This document shows positions 15,082-24,192 of a stretch of DNA of 44,577 nt, in pieces. The position numbers were made by a program, and so were the translations under genes. The notes beneath the pieces were generated by a model. It was not told where the DNA came from and did not search any database. It was given only the letters and a program-made list of their open reading frames with translations. The DNA is from Robiginitalea sp. (GTDB lineage: Bacteria > Bacteroidota > Bacteroidia > Flavobacteriales > Flavobacteriaceae). Position 1 is the first letter of the stretch; every line of letters starts with the position of its first letter. The stretch spans positions 1 to 44,577 of the forward strand of contig JAHEJJ010000021.1 of the NCBI GenBank assembly GCA_024638915.1, in the 5' to 3' direction.

Positions 15082-17934
15082 ATGGCCAAGCAGGAAGAGT
15101 TTATTGAAGTTAAAGGTGCCCGGGTCCACAACCTGAAGGATATCGATGTCAATATCCCCAGGGAAAAATTGGTGGTGATTACCGGTTTGTCGGGCAGCGG
15201 TAAATCTTCCCTCGCTTTCGACACTATCTATGCAGAGGGCCAAAGACGCTACATTGAGACCTTTTCGGCCTATGCACGGCAATTCCTGGGAGGACTCGAG
15301 CGCCCAGATGTGGATAAGATCGACGGACTTTCTCCTGTTATCGCTATAGAACAGAAAACCACTTCCAAATCGCCCCGTTCTACCGTGGGAACGATTACCG
15401 AGGTATACGATTTTTTACGCTTACTGTATGCCCGTGCATCAGATGCCTATAGCTATAATACTGGCGAAAAAATGGTCAGTTATAGCGATGATCAGATCAA
15501 AGAACTTATAAAATCCTCTTACAGCGATGGGAAAATAAGTGTTCTGGCGCCGGTCATCAAATCCAGAAAAGGACATTACCGCGAGTTATTTGAACAGATA
15601 GGGAAACAAGGCTTTGTAAAAGTGCGGGTAGATGGCGAGATCATGGATATAGTTAAAGGCCTAAAAGTAGATCGTTATAAAACCCATGATATAGAAATCG
15701 TTATCGATCGGCTGCTTGTGGATTCATCCGAATCACTGGACAAACGAATAACGGAAACTATCAATACCGCTATGTACCATGGGGACAACGTCTTAATGGT
15801 ACTGGAGGAAGGTTCAGACCTTCCCAGATATTTCAGCAGAGATTTAATGTGCCCCAGTACAGGAATCTCCTACCCTACCCCGGAACCCAATACTTTTTCG
15901 TTTAATTCACCTAAAGGAATGTGCCCTCAATGCCATGGTTTGGGCCATGTATACGACGTCAATGAACAAAAGATCATTCCAAATAGAAAATTATCGATTC
16001 ACGGAGGTGGTATAGCTCCCCTAGGTGAATACAAAAAATCCTGGTCGTTTAAGCAATTGGAAACCATTGGTAAACGATATGGTTTTGATCTCAGCGATCC
16101 TATAGCCGATATCCCGACGGAAGCGCTGCAGGTTATTCTTTATGGCGGTGATGAGAGCTTTGAGGTGGATTCAAAAACATTGGGAGTTAGAAGGGAGTAC
16201 AAGATTGATTATGAGGGCATCGCAAACTTCCTAAAAAACCAGTACCATACGGCAGATTCTACCTCCATTAGACGGTGGGCCAAAGATTATATGGATAAGA
16301 TCAGTTGTCCTGACTGCGAGGGTTCCAGACTAAAAAAAGCCTCCCTTTACTTCAAAATCAATGGTAAAAATATCGCTCAGCTGGCAGGTATGGATATCGC
16401 AGAGCTTGCCGAATTCTTCGATGACCTCAACCATCAGCTTAAAGGAAATCAGAAAATAATCGCCGAGGAGATCATCAAAGAGATCAGGGCCAGGATCAAA
16501 TTTCTTCTCGATGTTGGATTAGATTACCTGTCGCTCAACCGCAGTTCCAAATCACTTTCAGGCGGTGAGGCGCAACGCATCAGGCTCGCCACTCAAATCG
16601 GATCGCAATTGGTAGGGGTCCTTTATATTTTAGATGAACCCAGTATTGGACTACATCAACGAGATAACAACAGATTGATACGATCACTCGAATCCTTAAG
16701 AGATATCGGTAATTCTGTGATCGTGGTAGAACACGACCGGGATATGATCGAAAAAGCCGATCATGTCATCGATATTGGACCGGAAGCAGGAAAACACGGC
16801 GGAGAAATAATTTCTGAATGCCATCCAACCCTTTTAAAACAACAGCATACGCTAACAGGCGAATATATGGCAGGTATAAAAGAAATACCAGTGCCGGAGA
16901 AACGCAGGAAGGGAAATGGCCATAAAATTGTTCTCAAGGGTTGTAAGGGGAATAACCTCCGGAATATTACAGTTGAGTTTCCATTGGGTAATATGATCGG
17001 GGTGACCGGGGTATCGGGCAGCGGAAAATCGACCCTTATCAATGAAACCCTATATCCGATTATGAATGCCCATTACTTTAACGGGGTAAAGAAGCCAATG
17101 CCTTATGCTTCCATTAAAGGCCTGGAACATATAGACAAAGTAATCGACATAAACCAAAGCCCGATTGGTCGTACCCCAAGGTCGAATCCCGCCACCTATA
17201 CCGGGGTATTTGGAGAGATCAGAGCCCTGTTTGCCAAAACCCCCGAAGCAGCTATTCGCGGATATAAACCCGGAAGGTTTAGTTTTAATGTTAAAGGAGG
17301 GCGTTGCGAGACCTGTCGGGGTGGTGGCCTCAGAGTTATCGAAATGAACTTTTTGCCCGATGTGTATGTGGAGTGTGAGACCTGTTATGGAAAAAGATTT
17401 AACCGGGAAACGCTCGAAATCCGCTATAAGGGTAAATCTATTGCAGATGTTTTGGAGATGACCATAGACGAAGCGGTTAGCTTTTTTGATAAGATCCCGA
17501 AAATCCACCGGAAACTCAAAACCATTCATGATGTAGGGCTGGGCTATATTTCTCTCGGGCAACAATCAACAACACTTTCCGGAGGGGAAGCCCAGAGGGT
17601 AAAACTCGCTACCGAACTATCCAAAAGAGATACCGGAAATACTTTTTATATACTAGATGAGCCTACAACCGGGCTTCATTTTGAGGATATACGTGTACTG
17701 ATGGAAGTTTTGAATAAATTGGTAGACAAAGGAAATACAGTCCTGGTCATCGAACACAATATGGATGTGATCAAGATTATGGATCATATTATAGATATCG
17801 GTTCCGAAGGGGGACGCGGTGGAGGAAAAATAGTAGCAACAGGAACACCGGAAGAAGTGGCCAAGAATGACAGCGGCCACACTGCGCGCTTCCTGAGCCG
17901 TGAACTTAATAAGGCGACGGCAATGGCGAAGTAA
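15082..17934 (+). CDS. uvrA: Excinuclease ABC subunit A
   Basis: A 950-residue UvrA, the damage-sensing ATPase of nucleotide excision repair. The first ABC module has Walker A GLSGSGKSS near residue 34 and the signature SLSGGEAQRIRLATQ near 494. The second has GVSGSGKST near 640 and TLSGGEAQRVKLATE near 832. Zinc-binding cysteine pairs are visible at CPQCHGLG, CPDCEGSRL, CETCRGGG and CETCYGK. Length and all motifs are normal. The start was placed at ATG 15082, giving MAKQEEFIEVKGARVHNLK; a TTG start four codons upstream lies at the predicted transcription start. The next gene follows after 60 bp on the same strand. uvrB and uvrC are not in the window. Confidence 0.98.
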   Translation: MAKQEEFIEVKGARVHNLKDIDVNIPREKLVVITGLSGSGKSSLAFDTIYAEGQRRYIETFSAYARQFLGGLERPDVDKIDGLSPVIAIEQKTTSKSPRSTVGTITEVYDFLRLLYARASDAYSYNTGEKMVSYSDDQIKELIKSSYSDGKISVLAPVIKSRKGHYRELFEQIGKQGFVKVRVDGEIMDIVKGLKVDRYKTHDIEIVIDRLLVDSSESLDKRITETINTAMYHGDNVLMVLEEGSDLPRYFSRDLMCPSTGISYPTPEPNTFSFNSPKGMCPQCHGLGHVYDVNEQKIIPNRKLSIHGGGIAPLGEYKKSWSFKQLETIGKRYGFDLSDPIADIPTEALQVILYGGDESFEVDSKTLGVRREYKIDYEGIANFLKNQYHTADSTSIRRWAKDYMDKISCPDCEGSRLKKASLYFKINGKNIAQLAGMDIAELAEFFDDLNHQLKGNQKIIAEEIIKEIRARIKFLLDVGLDYLSLNRSSKSLSGGEAQRIRLATQIGSQLVGVLYILDEPSIGLHQRDNNRLIRSLESLRDIGNSVIVVEHDRDMIEKADHVIDIGPEAGKHGGEIISECHPTLLKQQHTLTGEYMAGIKEIPVPEKRRKGNGHKIVLKGCKGNNLRNITVEFPLGNMIGVTGVSGSGKSTLINETLYPIMNAHYFNGVKKPMPYASIKGLEHIDKVIDINQSPIGRTPRSNPATYTGVFGEIRALFAKTPEAAIRGYKPGRFSFNVKGGRCETCRGGGLRVIEMNFLPDVYVECETCYGKRFNRETLEIRYKGKSIADVLEMTIDEAVSFFDKIPKIHRKLKTIHDVGLGYISLGQQSTTLSGGEAQRVKLATELSKRDTGNTFYILDEPTTGLHFEDIRVLMEVLNKLVDKGNTVLVIEHNMDVIKIMDHIIDIGSEGGRGGGKIVATGTPEEVAKNDSGHTARFLSRELNKATAMAK

Positions 17935-17994
17935 CGACAGCAGGAAATAAAGAAGCTAAATAAACCGTTTCTTCATCAGACAACATTATAAACT

Positions 17995-18681
17995 ATGCGT
18001 AAGGAAAAACATCATAAAGGTTGGAATGAAATAAAGATTAATGACTCCTGGGCTATTTTTAAAATCATGGGGGAATTTGTTAATGGTTTTGAGAAGATGA
18101 GCGCTATAGGACCCTGTGTAACCATCTTCGGATCGGCCAGGACCCGACAGGAGGCTAAATATTACGAGCTAACGGTAGAGATTGCACGGAAGATATCAGA
18201 GGCGGGTTACGGAGTTATAACAGGCGGTGGTCCCGGAATTATGGAAGCGGGAAACAGAGGAGCCCATCTGGCTGGAGGGACTTCCGTTGGTCTGAATATC
18301 GATCTTCCCTTTGAACAACACGATAATCCTTATATCGATGAAGATAAAAGTCTCGACTTCGATTATTTCTTTGTACGCAAAGTTATGTTCGTAAAATATT
18401 CTCAAGGATTTGTCGTATTGCCTGGTGGCTTTGGCACACTCGATGAATTATTTGAAGCAATTACGCTTATCCAAACCAATAAGATTGGCAAGTTCCCTAT
18501 TATTCTAGTGGGTTCTGAATTCTGGAAAGGTCTTATGAGTTGGATCGAAGGTATTATGTTGGATGCTGGAAATATTAGTCCGACCGATCTGGAGCTTATC
18601 AAGATAGCGGATTCGCCTGAAGAGGTTGTTAAAATAATAGATGCCTTCTACAAAGGTCATACATTGAGCCCGAATTTTTAA
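17995..18681 (+). CDS. LOG family nucleoside 5'-monophosphate phosphoribohydrolase (TIGR00730)
   Basis: A 228-residue protein of the lysine-decarboxylase-like LOG family, whose members cleave cytokinin or purine nucleoside monophosphates to free base and ribose 5-phosphate. The family motifs GGGPGIMEAGNRGA (near 75) and PGGFGTLDE (near 142), the latter holding the active-site Glu, are intact. It lies 60 bp after uvrA and 6 bp before the M1-like gene, so the three may share a transcript. Despite the old name, no decarboxylase activity should be assumed. The true substrate in bacteria outside plant association is uncertain. Confidence 0.9.
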   Translation: MRKEKHHKGWNEIKINDSWAIFKIMGEFVNGFEKMSAIGPCVTIFGSARTRQEAKYYELTVEIARKISEAGYGVITGGGPGIMEAGNRGAHLAGGTSVGLNIDLPFEQHDNPYIDEDKSLDFDYFFVRKVMFVKYSQGFVVLPGGFGTLDELFEAITLIQTNKIGKFPIILVGSEFWKGLMSWIEGIMLDAGNISPTDLELIKIADSPEEVVKIIDAFYKGHTLSPNF

Positions 18682-18687
18682 GCCAAT

Positions 18688-21522
18688 ATGCCCAAAAGAA
18701 TTGCTTGTTGTTCACTCTTTTGCCTCTACATGGCCCTGAGCCTTTCTGTACATAAGGTTGCGGCCCAACATACCAATACTATAAGAGCCTATCTCGACGA
18801 TCTTGACAAGGAGATCGAAATCTCACAGGAATTTACCTACCTCAATAAAGCCAACGATACTCTTAATGAACTGTATTTTAATGACTGGGCTCACGCCTAC
18901 TCCAATAAAAATACCGCTCTGGCCAAACGTTTTGCCGAAGAATTCAGAAAAAGCCTGCATTTGGCCAAAGATGAGGATCGGGGTTCTACTGAGATCGCAG
19001 GCGTCGTGGATCAGAATTTCAGGCAGGTGCAATGGCGCAGAACAGGAGGTCGCGACATTGTAAAGATGGAGCTCAATAAAGCCTTGGCCCCTGGCGATTC
19101 GGTAAAACTATATATCGCTTACCGTATTAAGCTTCCGCCTAATCGTTACACCCCCTATGGCTATAATAGCCTTGGTGATTATTACTTGAAAGATTGGTAT
19201 CTCACTCCGGCGGTTTATGAAAAACAATGGCAACTTTATTCCAACAAAAATTTGGAAGACCTCCATACCGATAATACCAACACACAGATCTCCTTTACAT
19301 ATCCCGATTCACTCTACATGGGTACCAATTTCAATCAGATCGACATTACGGAGTACCCCTCTCAATTCGTGGCCACGCTTGGTGGACAAAATAGAAAGAG
19401 TTGTGATATCATACTGAACTCCAGAAGAAAATTCAAGACGCATGTTACGCCCCATCTGGTAGTGATAACCGATCTTGTTGCCCCAAAGTACGATGAAATA
19501 TTCCAAGGCGTTTCGATTAACCGTATATCGGAATTTATTCACGAAAACCTGGGGGATTTCCCTTATGAACAGCTGCTGGTAAGCCAGATCGATTTTGATA
19601 AAAACCCCTTATATGGCCTAAATCAGTTGCCGAGGTTTGTCAGGCCTTACGAAGAGCAATTTCAATTCGAAATGAAATTTCTCAAGACCGCATTGATAAG
19701 CTATATGCGAGAGTCCCTGTTCCTTAATCCCAGAAAGGAAAAATGGGTAACCGATGCGCTGGTGAATTATATGATGATTCGCTATGTGGAGACCTTCTAT
19801 CCGGACCAAAAATTGCTTGGGAAATTATCAAATGTCTGGGGTGTTCGGACATTCCACCTGGCCAAGATGGATTTTAATGAACAATATCCTTTCCTTTATA
19901 TGCTGTCGGCCCGAAAAAATCTGGACCAGACATTGACTACCTCTAACGATTCGCTGATAAAATTTAATCAGAAAATTGCAAATACTTACAAAGCCGGTCT
20001 TGGACTGGCCTACCTTGCCGCCTATGTTGGTAAAGAACGTATCGATAAAAGTGTTAAGGAATACTACGAAAAGTACAGGCTCCAGTCGGTGACACCAGAG
20101 GATTTGATCGCCATTCTTAAGAAAAATTCTGATAAGGATATCGATTGGTTTTTTAATTCTTATGTAAATACCAGTGATCAGATCGATTTTAAGATCAGCA
20201 ATATTATTAAAACAAACGATTCGCTCTATGTTACGTTGAAAAACAAAACAGGTACCAATGTACCGATCTCCCTTTTTGGAATGAGTAAAGATACGGTAGT
20301 ATCGAGGTATTGGTTTTCGGATATTAAGGGAGAAGTGGATGTGACCATTCCGAGAAACAAAGAAACCAAACTGGTGCTGAACTACGATCAGAATATCCCG
20401 GAATTCAATCAAAGGGATAATTGGAAGACTTTAAAGGGTTTCTTTTCGAGCAATAAAAAATTAAAACTTCAATTTTTTAAAGATGCCGAAGACCCGTATT
20501 ACAATCAGATTTTCTATATGCCCGTGCTTACCTTTAATGTATATGACGGCCTAACGCCAGGAATGCGGTTAACCAATAAAACTTTATTGGAAAAACCATT
20601 TATCTGGGATTTGGCCCCTTCCTTTGGATTGCGTCAAAAAGAACTGGTAGGCTACGCCAAAATGAACCTCAGAAAATACCACGCTAAAAGTGGTTTTTAT
20701 GTTAGTAATTATTCGTTGGGCGGTAGTTCATTCCATTTCGAAGAAAACTCACGTTATAGTACGATCACCCCGGCCGTAAGTTTTGGATGGAGACCGGCTG
20801 ATCTCATCTCGAACAAACGAAAGGCGTTGATCGCAAGATATGTCAATGTTTTCAGAGATATTGACCCCAGCCTGGAATTGGAGACCGATCCAGATTACAG
20901 CGTTTTTAATGTACGATATAATCATACCAACAATGGTATAATAGAATACTTTTCATATTTCCTGGATGGGCAGTACGCTGGGAATTTTTCCAAGCTGGCA
21001 TTCAATATGGAATACCGCAAACTGTATGAAAACAATTTCCAGCTCAATCTGAGGGTGTTTGCAGGGAAATTTCTTTTTAATGACACAGGATCGGACTTCT
21101 TTAGTTTTGCCCTTGACAGACCTACGGATTATCTTTTTGATTATGGTTATATCGGGCGATCCGAGGATTCCGGTATCTGGAGCCAACAGATTATTATCGC
21201 CGAGGGTGGATTTAAATCTGTTTTGGAAGAACCTTTTGCAAACGACTGGATCGCCACGACCAATGTTAGCGCCAGTATTTGGCGTTGGATAGAAGCCTAC
21301 GGCGATGTAGGATTCCTTAGAAACCGTGGACAAGACCCCCGATTCGTTTACGATTCTGGTATCAGGCTTAACCTTGTCACCGATTATTTTGAACTCTACT
21401 TTCCAGTATATTCTAATAATGGATGGGAGGTTGCTCAACCCAATTATGCTGAAAGAATACGTTTTGTGATTACCCTAAGCCCGAAAACTATGTTGGGCCT
21501 ATTTACCAGGAAATGGTTTTAG
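18688..21522 (+). CDS. Peptidase M1-like protein without zinc site, fused to predicted outer-membrane barrel
   Basis: A 944-residue exported protein (signal peptide about 1-26). Residues about 35-500 follow the M1 aminopeptidase architecture: an N-terminal beta domain, then a catalytic-like domain and a helical segment. The gluzincin residues are missing. The position of GxMEN reads YGLNQLP (309-315), the HExxH region reads FLKTALISYMRES (331-343), and the second Glu region reads KWVTDALVNYM (352-362). Residues about 600-944 are a series of amphipathic strands ending in RKWF, typical of an outer-membrane barrel. It is therefore predicted to be a non-catalytic surface or periplasmic scaffold anchored by its own barrel. 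Only 6 bp separate it from the LOG gene. Confidence 0.75.
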   Translation: MPKRIACCSLFCLYMALSLSVHKVAAQHTNTIRAYLDDLDKEIEISQEFTYLNKANDTLNELYFNDWAHAYSNKNTALAKRFAEEFRKSLHLAKDEDRGSTEIAGVVDQNFRQVQWRRTGGRDIVKMELNKALAPGDSVKLYIAYRIKLPPNRYTPYGYNSLGDYYLKDWYLTPAVYEKQWQLYSNKNLEDLHTDNTNTQISFTYPDSLYMGTNFNQIDITEYPSQFVATLGGQNRKSCDIILNSRRKFKTHVTPHLVVITDLVAPKYDEIFQGVSINRISEFIHENLGDFPYEQLLVSQIDFDKNPLYGLNQLPRFVRPYEEQFQFEMKFLKTALISYMRESLFLNPRKEKWVTDALVNYMMIRYVETFYPDQKLLGKLSNVWGVRTFHLAKMDFNEQYPFLYMLSARKNLDQTLTTSNDSLIKFNQKIANTYKAGLGLAYLAAYVGKERIDKSVKEYYEKYRLQSVTPEDLIAILKKNSDKDIDWFFNSYVNTSDQIDFKISNIIKTNDSLYVTLKNKTGTNVPISLFGMSKDTVVSRYWFSDIKGEVDVTIPRNKETKLVLNYDQNIPEFNQRDNWKTLKGFFSSNKKLKLQFFKDAEDPYYNQIFYMPVLTFNVYDGLTPGMRLTNKTLLEKPFIWDLAPSFGLRQKELVGYAKMNLRKYHAKSGFYVSNYSLGGSSFHFEENSRYSTITPAVSFGWRPADLISNKRKALIARYVNVFRDIDPSLELETDPDYSVFNVRYNHTNNGIIEYFSYFLDGQYAGNFSKLAFNMEYRKLYENNFQLNLRVFAGKFLFNDTGSDFFSFALDRPTDYLFDYGYIGRSEDSGIWSQQIIIAEGGFKSVLEEPFANDWIATTNVSASIWRWIEAYGDVGFLRNRGQDPRFVYDSGIRLNLVTDYFELYFPVYSNNGWEVAQPNYAERIRFVITLSPKTMLGLFTRKWF

Positions 21523-21655
21523 ACAATTACGAATTATCTAATATAACTGTATTTTGTTAGCAGATTATTAAATAATCAATAATTTATTTATTATTTTTTA
21601 ATTTATTGTTAATAAAGAACCGTATTTTTTAATTGGATAACTCCATGGGTTTTGA
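21523..21655. other. AT-rich intergenic tract before the E1 promoter
   Basis: About 130 bp after the barrel-fusion gene are strongly AT-rich, with runs such as TTTATTTATTATTTTTTAAT. No ORF, clean hairpin or iterated origin-like motif was seen. It may act as an UP-like or flexible upstream region for the downstream promoter. Confidence 0.4.
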
Positions 21656-21663
21656 TATTTTTG
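21633..21663 (+). promoter_or_regulatory. Predicted promoter of the E1 fusion gene
   Basis: TTG (21633-21635), 20 bp, then TATTTTTG (21656-21663) matches the full Bacteroidota -33/-7 pattern. Transcription would start near 21670, 13 nt before the ATG at 21683. It is one of the best promoter matches in the window. Confidence 0.6.
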
Positions 21664-21682
21664 TTGAAATTCTCACCGTTTG

Positions 21683-24094
21683 ATGGATCCTAAACCCAAG
21701 CTCAGTAACGACATTTCTTTTGATGATTTTAGGGCTCAAATACTCGATGATTATCGAATAGCCGTAAAAAGTCGTGAATGCAGTCTTTTAGGACGGCGTG
21801 AAGTGCTTACCGGAAAGGCTAAATTCGGTATTTTTGGAGACGGAAAAGAGCTTCCGCAATTGGCTATGGCCCGATCTTTCCGCGATGGTGATTTCAGAAG
21901 CGGCTACTACCGCGATCAGACTTTTATGATGGCGTTGGGTCTTTTAGGCCCTAAAGAATTTTTTCATGGTCTTTATGCTACCACCGATTTAGAACTGGAA
22001 CCTATGAGCGCCGGTAGGCAGATGGGAGGTCATTTCGGCACTTTTAGCCTTAGAGAAGACGGGAGTTGGAAAGACCTAACGAAACAAAAGAACAGCAGTC
22101 CGGATATCTCACCTACAGCCGGACAGATGCCCAGGTTATTAGGACTTGCCCTGGCTTCCAAGATTTACCGGCATGAAAAAGCAATCCGCTCAGATAAGTT
22201 TTCGATAAATGGAAATGAAGTCGCCTGGGGCACCATAGGTAATGCCAGCACCAGTGAGGGCCATTTTTTTGAAACGGTAAATGCGGCCGGGGTATTACAA
22301 GTCCCGATGATCATCAGTATATGGGACGATGAATATGGGATTTCGGTACCGGCTAAATATCAGACAACTAAAGAGGATATCTCAGCGATATTAAGTGGTT
22401 TTCAGCGAGATGAGAACCAATCGGGATTCGAAATCATAAAAGTAAGAGGTTGGGACTATACCGCCTTGATCCATACCTATGAAAATGCATCAGATATCAG
22501 CAGGGAGGAACATGTTCCGGTAATTATTCATGTAGAAGAGCTCACCCAGCCGCAGGGGCATTCCACTTCTGGATCCCATGAGCGATATAAAACAGAAGAG
22601 CGCCTGGCATGGGAGCGTGAAAACGATTGCAATAAAAGATTTCGCGAATGGATCCTCGAAAACAATATCGCCGCAGAGGAAGAATTAATAAAAATTGAAA
22701 AAGACATCAAGACCGAAGTTCGACTCGCAAAAAAAGAAGCATGGAGCGAGTTCCTGGCTCCGAATCGAAAGGCCAGGAAAGAGTTGGTGACCTTCTTGTC
22801 CAAAGCCGCAGAGGGAAGTCCGAACAGGAACTTTGTCAATAAACTTAAAAACGATCTCATAGCGATAGAAGAACCCCTCAAAAGAGATCTTTCCTCAAAG
22901 TCACGACAAGCGCTTCGTTACCTGGTTGGATGGCAATCAGAAGGAAAGGATTCCTTAGTTCGATGGATCGAAAACTATCTGTCTGAAATGCAAACCAAAT
23001 TCAGCTCGCACCTTTACAACGAACTTCCAAATAATGCAACTTCGGTTCAGGCGGTATACCCAACTTACGATTCCGGCTCAGAGGAGGTCGATGGGCGGAT
23101 CATCATCAGGGATAATTTTGATCATTTATTTGGCAAACATCCTGAATTACTCATTTTTGGGGAAGATAGCGGCGCGATCGGAGATGTAAATCAAGGCTTG
23201 GAAGGCTTGCAGAACAAATACGGAGAATTCCGTGTTTCAGATACCGGAATACGTGAGGCTACTATAATAGGACAGGGAATAGGATTGGCGCTGAGAGGGC
23301 TAAGACCGATCGCCGAAATACAGTATCTCGATTACGTACTTTACGGGTTACAGACCCTAAGTGATGACCTTGCCACCCTACTTTATCGTACTGTAGGAAA
23401 GCAAAAGGCTCCTTTGATCGTGAGGACCCGCGGACACCGTTTGGAAGGAATATGGCATTCAGGGTCTCAATTGGGAGGCCTAATACATCTTTTGCGGGGA
23501 ATATATATCCTTGTGCCGAGAAATATGACCCAGGCTGCTGGTTTTTACAATACCCTTTTGAAAAGCGACGAACCGGCTTTGATCATTGAAAGCCTTAATG
23601 GCTATAGGTTGAAAGAAAGAAAGCCCAGCAATATTGGTGAATTCTGCACCCCCATCGGCAGGATCGAAACTTTAAAGAACGGAAATGATATCACTTTGGT
23701 CTCTTATGGCTCTACTTTACGAATAGTTGAGCAGGTAGCCCAGGAACTTTTAGAGGTAGGGATCGATGCAGAGGTGATCGATGCCCAGTCGTTATTACCC
23801 TTTGATCTAGATCATGAAGTGCTTGACAGTGTCAAAAAAACCAGTCGATTACTGGTGATTGACGAAGATGTACCCGGTGGATGCTCAGCCTATCTTTTAA
23901 GGGAAATTATCGAAAAGCAAGGGGCATATAACTACCTGGACAGTCCACCCCAAACCCTCAGCGCTAAGGCTCACAGGCCGGCATACGCTTCCGATGGCGA
24001 TTACTTCTCAAAACCGAACGCTGAAGATATTTTCGAAAAAGTATATGAGATCATGCATGAGTTTAACCCTTTGGATTATCCACGACTCAAATAA
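21683..24094 (+). CDS. 2-oxoacid dehydrogenase E1, alpha and beta subunits fused
   Basis: An 803-residue thiamine-diphosphate enzyme. Residues about 10-420 are the E1 alpha part (YYRDQTFMMALGLLG; STSEGHFFE; DDEYGISVP). Residues about 455-795 are the E1 beta part (GEDSGAIGDVNQGLEGL; EIQYLDYVLYG; VSYGSTLRIV). In this phylum the fused protein is generally taken as the branched-chain or general 2-oxoacid dehydrogenase E1, which decarboxylates the oxoacid and passes the acyl group to lipoyl E2. The usual GDG metal-ThDP motif reads GNA here. The E2 and E3 genes are not adjacent. The start is at ATG 21683; an in-frame TTG directly before it is not needed. Confidence 0.85.
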   Translation: MDPKPKLSNDISFDDFRAQILDDYRIAVKSRECSLLGRREVLTGKAKFGIFGDGKELPQLAMARSFRDGDFRSGYYRDQTFMMALGLLGPKEFFHGLYATTDLELEPMSAGRQMGGHFGTFSLREDGSWKDLTKQKNSSPDISPTAGQMPRLLGLALASKIYRHEKAIRSDKFSINGNEVAWGTIGNASTSEGHFFETVNAAGVLQVPMIISIWDDEYGISVPAKYQTTKEDISAILSGFQRDENQSGFEIIKVRGWDYTALIHTYENASDISREEHVPVIIHVEELTQPQGHSTSGSHERYKTEERLAWERENDCNKRFREWILENNIAAEEELIKIEKDIKTEVRLAKKEAWSEFLAPNRKARKELVTFLSKAAEGSPNRNFVNKLKNDLIAIEEPLKRDLSSKSRQALRYLVGWQSEGKDSLVRWIENYLSEMQTKFSSHLYNELPNNATSVQAVYPTYDSGSEEVDGRIIIRDNFDHLFGKHPELLIFGEDSGAIGDVNQGLEGLQNKYGEFRVSDTGIREATIIGQGIGLALRGLRPIAEIQYLDYVLYGLQTLSDDLATLLYRTVGKQKAPLIVRTRGHRLEGIWHSGSQLGGLIHLLRGIYILVPRNMTQAAGFYNTLLKSDEPALIIESLNGYRLKERKPSNIGEFCTPIGRIETLKNGNDITLVSYGSTLRIVEQVAQELLEVGIDAEVIDAQSLLPFDLDHEVLDSVKKTSRLLVIDEDVPGGCSAYLLREIIEKQGAYNYLDSPPQTLSAKAHRPAYASDGDYFSKPNAEDIFEKVYEIMHEFNPLDYPRLK

Positions 24095-24107
24095 AATTGC
24101 AAGCTCA

Positions 24108-24132
24108 ATCAGATATGTTCTTCATACCTGAT
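24108..24132. repeat. Inverted repeat after the E1 gene
   Basis: ATCAGATATG, a five-base loop, and CATACCTGAT form a 10-bp stem with one mismatch, 14 bp after the E1 stop. No T tract follows, so it is a poor intrinsic terminator. It may stabilise the transcript end or be an operator for the AraC gene. Confidence 0.35.
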
Positions 24133-24192
24133 ATCAATCCCTTTACAACTTGTACACCGGGTATTTTTATATTTTAGTGCAAAGTCCGATGC

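Noticed and set aside
19828-20412. Long minus-strand frame of 194 codons inside the M1-like gene
   Set aside because: It is antisense to a clearly coding sequence, has no recognisable domain and no promoter or start context.
21523-21655. AT-rich tract as a possible replication origin
   Set aside because: No DnaA-box-like repeats or origin-associated genes were seen; it is simply AT-rich DNA upstream of a good promoter.
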